Shown one piece after another: positions 5,670 to 7,458 of a stretch of 7,458 nucleotides of DNA. Under the pieces are notes generated by a model. That model was not told the DNA's origin, made no database searches, and was given only the letters and a program-made list of their open reading frames with translations. The number at the start of each line of letters is the position of its first letter. Position 1 is the stretch's first letter. A program made the position numbers and the translations under genes. The DNA comes from Pseudomonadota bacterium (GTDB taxonomy: Bacteria > Myxococcota_A > Polyangia > Haliangiales > Haliangiaceae), in the NCBI GenBank assembly GCA_023428295.1, contig JAEYYV010000425.1, positions 1-7,458 on the forward strand, in the 5' to 3' direction.

Positions 5670-6149
5670 GTGCCCAAGCACCCCGTGACGATGGCGGTTC
5701 GCACCCTGCGCGCCCAGCACGTCCCCTTCGCGCCACACCTCTATGTGTGGGAGCCTCATGGCGGAACCGCCGCGTCTGCCGCTGCCCTCGGCGCCGACGA
5801 GCACCACGTGATCAAGACCCTCATCTTCGAGGACGACACGAAGAAGCCGCTGTGCATTCTCATGCACGGCGACCGCGAGGTCTCGACGAAGAACCTGGCC
5901 CGCGCGATCGGCGTGAAGAGCTGCGGGCCGTGCACGCCCGAGGTCGCCGATCGCCACTCGGGCTATCAGGTCGGCGGCACCTCCCCGTTCGGCCTTCGTC
6001 GCGCCATGCCGATCTACATGCAGCGAACGATCGCGGAGCTCCCTCGCATCTACATCAATGGCGGCGCGCGCGGCTTCTTGGTCGAGCTCGCCACCGCGGA
6101 CCTCGTTCGCGTGCTGTCACCGACGCTCGTGGACGCGGCGACCGAGTGA
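5670..6149 (+). CDS. ybaK: YbaK/EbsC-family aminoacyl-tRNA deacylase (Cys-tRNA(Pro) deacylase-like)
   Basis: A 159-residue cytoplasmic editing enzyme of the YbaK/EbsC/ProXp superfamily, which hydrolyses mischarged aminoacyl-tRNAs in trans; YbaK itself clears cysteine from tRNA(Pro). The full single-domain length is normal for the family. Visible marks are an N-terminal helix (TMAVRTLRAQHVPFAPH), HVIKTLIF with Lys49 at the position of the essential lysine, GGTSPFG at 102-108, and INGGARGFLVEL at about 129-140. The GGxSPFG pattern and the Lys favour the YbaK branch over the PrdX and INS branches, but the amino acid removed cannot be read from sequence. The GTG at 5670 gives the usual short lead into the first helix; an in-frame ATG at 5691 would trim seven residues and is an alternative. 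No Shine-Dalgarno is present and a -10-like hexamer sits immediately upstream. A strong hairpin follows the stop by eight bases. Confidence 0.9.
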   Translation: MPKHPVTMAVRTLRAQHVPFAPHLYVWEPHGGTAASAAALGADEHHVIKTLIFEDDTKKPLCILMHGDREVSTKNLARAIGVKSCGPCTPEVADRHSGYQVGGTSPFGLRRAMPIYMQRTIAELPRIYINGGARGFLVELATADLVRVLSPTLVDAATE

Positions 6150-6156
6150 ACATAAA

Positions 6157-6190
6157 CGACCCGGCGATGCGTGACGCATGCGCCGGGTCC
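6157..6190. terminator. strong hairpin between convergent genes, probable bidirectional terminator
   Basis: GACCCGGCG (6158-6166) pairs with CGCCGGGTC (6181-6189); inside, ATGCG and CGCAT add five pairs with a one-base bulge at 6180 and a TGA loop. Read on the minus strand, the stem is followed by GTTTATGTT, a T-rich tail suited to stopping the 6225-6503 transcript. On the plus strand it follows the ybaK-like stop by eight bases but lacks a T-tract. Confidence 0.7.
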
Positions 6191-6224
6191 AATAAGCAAA
6201 GCTATGTAGTGCGTAACGGGAGAG

Positions 6225-6503
6225 CTATCTCAGGTCACGGTCGCGCTGCGACGGGTGTCGCCCCGTGACCTGATTGCTCTCGTCATCTTCGAGATCGGCG
6301 TCGTCTACCTCGACCTCGTCGTCGTTGGAGATCACGCTCGAATCGCTCCCCTTGTCGTCGCGATTGCGTTCGCTCGTGCGGTCACGCTCGATGTCCTCGC
6401 CACCCTGTTCGGGCGCGCGCATCGGGTCGCGCATCGGCTGCTCGGCGGGATTCTTGTCCTGCTTGGGCTGTTGGCGTCCACCCTGGTTCTTCTGATTGGC
6501 CAT
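6225..6503 (-). CDS. small disordered, highly charged protein
   Basis: A 92-residue protein of no family I recognise. It is almost entirely hydrophilic: an N-terminal Gln/Lys/Asn/Gly-rich part, a middle of mixed Arg/Asp/Glu (EDIERDRTSERNRDDKGSD), an acidic block at about 64-75 rich in Asp, Glu and Val, and a C-terminal Arg/Asp end. No Cys, Trp, Tyr or Phe is present, and no signal peptide or membrane segment, so it is probably intrinsically disordered and cytoplasmic. The ATG at 6503 is set by AAGGAG six bases upstream, the clearest Shine-Dalgarno in the window, which suggests efficient translation; an in-frame ATG at 6563 lacks such support. It could be a stress or desiccation protectant or a charged chaperone-like partner, but that is a guess from composition. 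The last 15 codons lie in a large inverted repeat. It sits downstream of the cytochrome gene on the same strand after 144 bp. Confidence 0.75.
   Translation of the reverse strand: MANQKNQGGRQQPKQDKNPAEQPMRDPMRAPEQGGEDIERDRTSERNRDDKGSDSSVISNDDEVEVDDADLEDDESNQVTGRHPSQRDRDLR
6230..6273 (-). repeat. 11-bp inverted repeat at the 3' end of the disordered-protein gene
   Basis: TCAGGTCACGG (6230-6240) is perfectly complementary to CCGTGACCTGA (6263-6273). Inside, GCGAC (6248-6252) pairs with GTCGC (6257-6261) around a 4-base loop. The structure lies wholly within coding sequence, starting two bases before the stop codon, and has no T-tract after it. Confidence 0.75.
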
Positions 6504-6509
6504 GACCTT

Positions 6510-6515
6510 CTCCTT
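6510..6515 (-). promoter_or_regulatory. Shine-Dalgarno of the disordered-protein gene
   Basis: AAGGAG on the minus strand, six bases before the ATG at 6503. It fixes the start of the 92-residue protein and contrasts with the SD-less starts of dmeF, the ybaK-like gene, the FHA gene and the cytochrome gene. Confidence 0.8.
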
Positions 6516-6592
6516 GCCGACCAGGAGTGCAACGCGTACGCCACGCAAGAGCGGGATCCGCATCGCGTCGCCGCGTCGATTCTGCGGGTCCT

Positions 6593-6639
6593 ACGTGCGC
6601 GTTTCTCGTCGCTGCGCGGTGGCGCCCGCACGTGAGAAA
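6593..6639. repeat. interleaved inverted repeats between cytochrome and disordered-protein genes
   Basis: ACGTGCG (6593-6599) can pair with CGCACGT (6627-6633), and TTTCTC (6602-6607) with GAGAAA (6634-6639). The two stems cross, so they would be alternatives or a pseudoknot. They lie just after the cytochrome stop on the minus strand. No T-tract is present. The rest of the 144-bp gap shows no clear promoter. Confidence 0.35.
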
Positions 6640-6647
6640 ACCGCCGA

Positions 6648-7106
6648 CTACATCTTCACGCTGTGGCAACCGCCGCAGCCAAAGCCGTCGGGGGTCTCCG
6701 GCGTGTACTCGGCCTCGCCGAGGAGCTTGGCCATGGTGGGCTTCACTTCGTTGCCCATCCACTCGAGGTCTTCCTTCTTGAACTTGCTCATGTCCTTGAA
6801 GTCGAGGACGGGAAGACCTTCGTTGGGCATCTCGAACTCGCCCTTCTCCGCGCCCGCACCGTGACAGGTCTTGCAGCCGAAGTCGGCGTACTTGGTCGCG
6901 TCGTGGCTCTTGAAGATCGGCGCCATCGTCGGCACGACCTTGACCTTCATGAACTCGATCTGCTGATCGTGGTCGAGCTTGTCGAACGGGACGTCCGGAA
7001 GCACCATCGGTGCCTCGGAGCCGTCACCGGTCGGCGTGGTGGGCGCCGGCGTCTTGGAGCCGCACGCGGCGGCGACGAGAAGAGACAAAGCCAGGATCGT
7101 TCGCAT
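6648..7106 (-). CDS. di-haem c-type cytochrome lipoprotein
   Basis: A 152-residue exported electron carrier or redox-active lipoprotein. Residues 1-15 (MRTILALSLLVAAAC) are a lipoprotein signal with Cys15 as the lipidated residue, followed by a Thr/Pro/Ser/Gly linker. Two covalent haem sites are present, CKTCH at 78-82 and CGGCH at 144-148. The mature part is an internal duplication: FMKVKVVPTMAPIF (53-65 region) and WMGNEVKPTMAKLL (116-129 region) each precede an FGC-x-x-CH. Thus each ~33-residue unit carries its Met-containing helix before the CXXCH, as in reaction-centre cytochrome subunits, where the Met in the preceding helix is the distal ligand; the Met in each PTM is the natural candidate here. 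I do not recognise a named family. The ATG at 7106 immediately precedes the signal peptide; no Shine-Dalgarno is seen. It stands alone, with no oxidase or reductase genes nearby, so its redox partner is unknown. Confidence 0.85.
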   Translation of the reverse strand: MRTILALSLLVAAACGSKTPAPTTPTGDGSEAPMVLPDVPFDKLDHDQQIEFMKVKVVPTMAPIFKSHDATKYADFGCKTCHGAGAEKGEFEMPNEGLPVLDFKDMSKFKKEDLEWMGNEVKPTMAKLLGEAEYTPETPDGFGCGGCHSVKM

Positions 7107-7198
7107 GCCGCGGATACTGGCGAAGCTGGTTCGCTACCGCAAGCAAACGATCGCAACGGATTGTTGCTCGTACCGGAACGCCCTAAGGGCAATGCCGC
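7107..7198. other. intergenic region upstream of the cytochrome gene
   Basis: No gene is evident. GCCC-TAA-GGGC (7180-7190) and GCAAC-GGATT-GTTGC (7153-7167) are small hairpins that could end the minus-strand transcript coming from the right, but neither is followed by a T-tract. The cytochrome promoter should be here; I see no convincing -10/-35 pair. Confidence 0.4.
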
Positions 7199-7261
7199 TC
7201 ACTTAGCGCGGCTCCTCGACGAGAATTGAGCCTTCGGACGTTTGCGGTCGTAGTTGCTCAT
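7199..7261 (-). CDS. possible 20-residue basic peptide
   Basis: An ATG at 7261 opens a 20-codon frame rich in Arg, Lys and Ser (starts MSNYDRKRPK) that ends at a TGA. It begins eight bases after the stop of the disrupted upstream gene on the same strand, a spacing compatible with translational coupling, and a weak GAAG precedes the ATG. No family is recognised, and a 20-codon frame can easily occur by chance. Confidence 0.2.
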   Translation of the reverse strand: MSNYDRKRPKAQFSSRSRAK

Positions 7262-7269
7262 CTTCAGCT

Positions 7270-7458
7270 TTACGGCACGAGGAAATACTCGTTCGGGCCG
7301 TCGAGGTGGAAGAACGAATCGGCGAACACGACATGGCTATCAGCTCGTCGTCGAAGACGTCAGCGTCAGCGCGTGGGCTCGGACCTGGGGACGCGCGCTC
7401 GCGGCGTTCTCGCCGGCGACGTTGGTGACGGCGATCGACCGGGAGGCGACTGCGGTCG
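7270..7458 (-). pseudogene. frame-disrupted 3' end of an unidentified gene
   Basis: The right edge holds protein-like sequence split over frames of the minus strand. One frame (7456-7340) reads about 38 residues (SIAVTNVAGENAASARPQV and following) and then meets TGA. A second frame gives ADADVFDDEL near 7355. A third gives HVVFADSFFHLDGPNEYFLVP and ends at the TAA at 7270-7272. These pieces could join into one C-terminus if one or two frameshifts are allowed. Either the gene is decaying or the end of the assembly carries indel errors. I do not recognise the family, and the rest of the gene lies outside the window. Confidence 0.4.

Noticed and set aside
6255..6635. 126-codon plus-strand frame that looks like a hydrophobic membrane protein
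   Set aside because: It is the mirror of the charged 92-residue protein, since Asp/Glu codons read backwards give Val/Leu/Ile; it lacks a Shine-Dalgarno, whereas the minus-strand gene has AAGGAG.
6663..7229. 188-codon plus-strand frame over the cytochrome gene
   Set aside because: Antisense to a gene with lipobox, two CXXCH and an internal repeat; no features of its own.
1..7458. A multi-gene defence, toxin-antitoxin, phage or biosynthetic system
   Set aside because: No nuclease, recombinase, toxin-like pair, synthetase or transposase is seen, and gene orientations alternate rather than form one operon.

Overview
The window is GC-rich with strong G/C bias at third codon positions. It most likely comes from a Myxococcota (myxobacterial) chromosome. 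The best lineage marker is the C-terminus of the GH25 protein, which ends in a Gly-Cys, a Trp-containing hydrophobic stretch and four arginines, the layout of the MYXO-CTERM surface-anchoring signal. An FHA domain joined to an enhancer-binding-protein-like ATPase, and a lipoprotein cytochrome c, fit the same group. I found no rRNA, tRNA, CRISPR array, integrase or transposase. The window reads as ordinary chromosome with several lineage-specific genes, and I do not see a clear new multi-gene system.

Layout. 2-274 (+) is the C-terminal end of a THUMP/Trm14-type RNA methyltransferase. 294-1067 (+) is a polytopic membrane protein. 1064-1783 (-) is a HAD hydrolase whose stop overlaps that of the membrane protein in a CTAG. 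1782-2867 (+) is an FHA protein with a degenerate sigma54-activator ATPase domain; it starts in the same CATG as the HAD gene. 2869-3153 (-) is a possible small proline-rich protein. 3105-4460 (-) is a secreted GH25 lysozyme-like lipoprotein with a golvesin-like domain and MYXO-CTERM tail. 4545-5636 (-) is a DmeF-type Co/Ni efflux transporter. 5670-6149 (+) is a YbaK/EbsC aminoacyl-tRNA deacylase. 6225-6503 (-) is a disordered, highly charged small protein. 6648-7106 (-) is a di-haem lipoprotein cytochrome c with an internal duplication. The last ~190 bases hold the frame-disrupted end of another minus-strand gene.

The genes do not form one pathway. Most neighbours are divergent or convergent with very tight spacing: two stop-stop junctions, one start-start overlap and one 33-bp divergent promoter region. 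At two or three starts a good -10 hexamer lies 6-7 nt upstream and no Shine-Dalgarno is visible, which suggests leaderless transcripts; the 6225-6503 gene by contrast has a textbook Shine-Dalgarno. The points most worth checking are the ATPase-degenerate FHA protein, the GH25 protein with potential lipidation signals at both ends, the duplicated haem unit, and two large hairpins bracketing the stop codon of the disordered protein.
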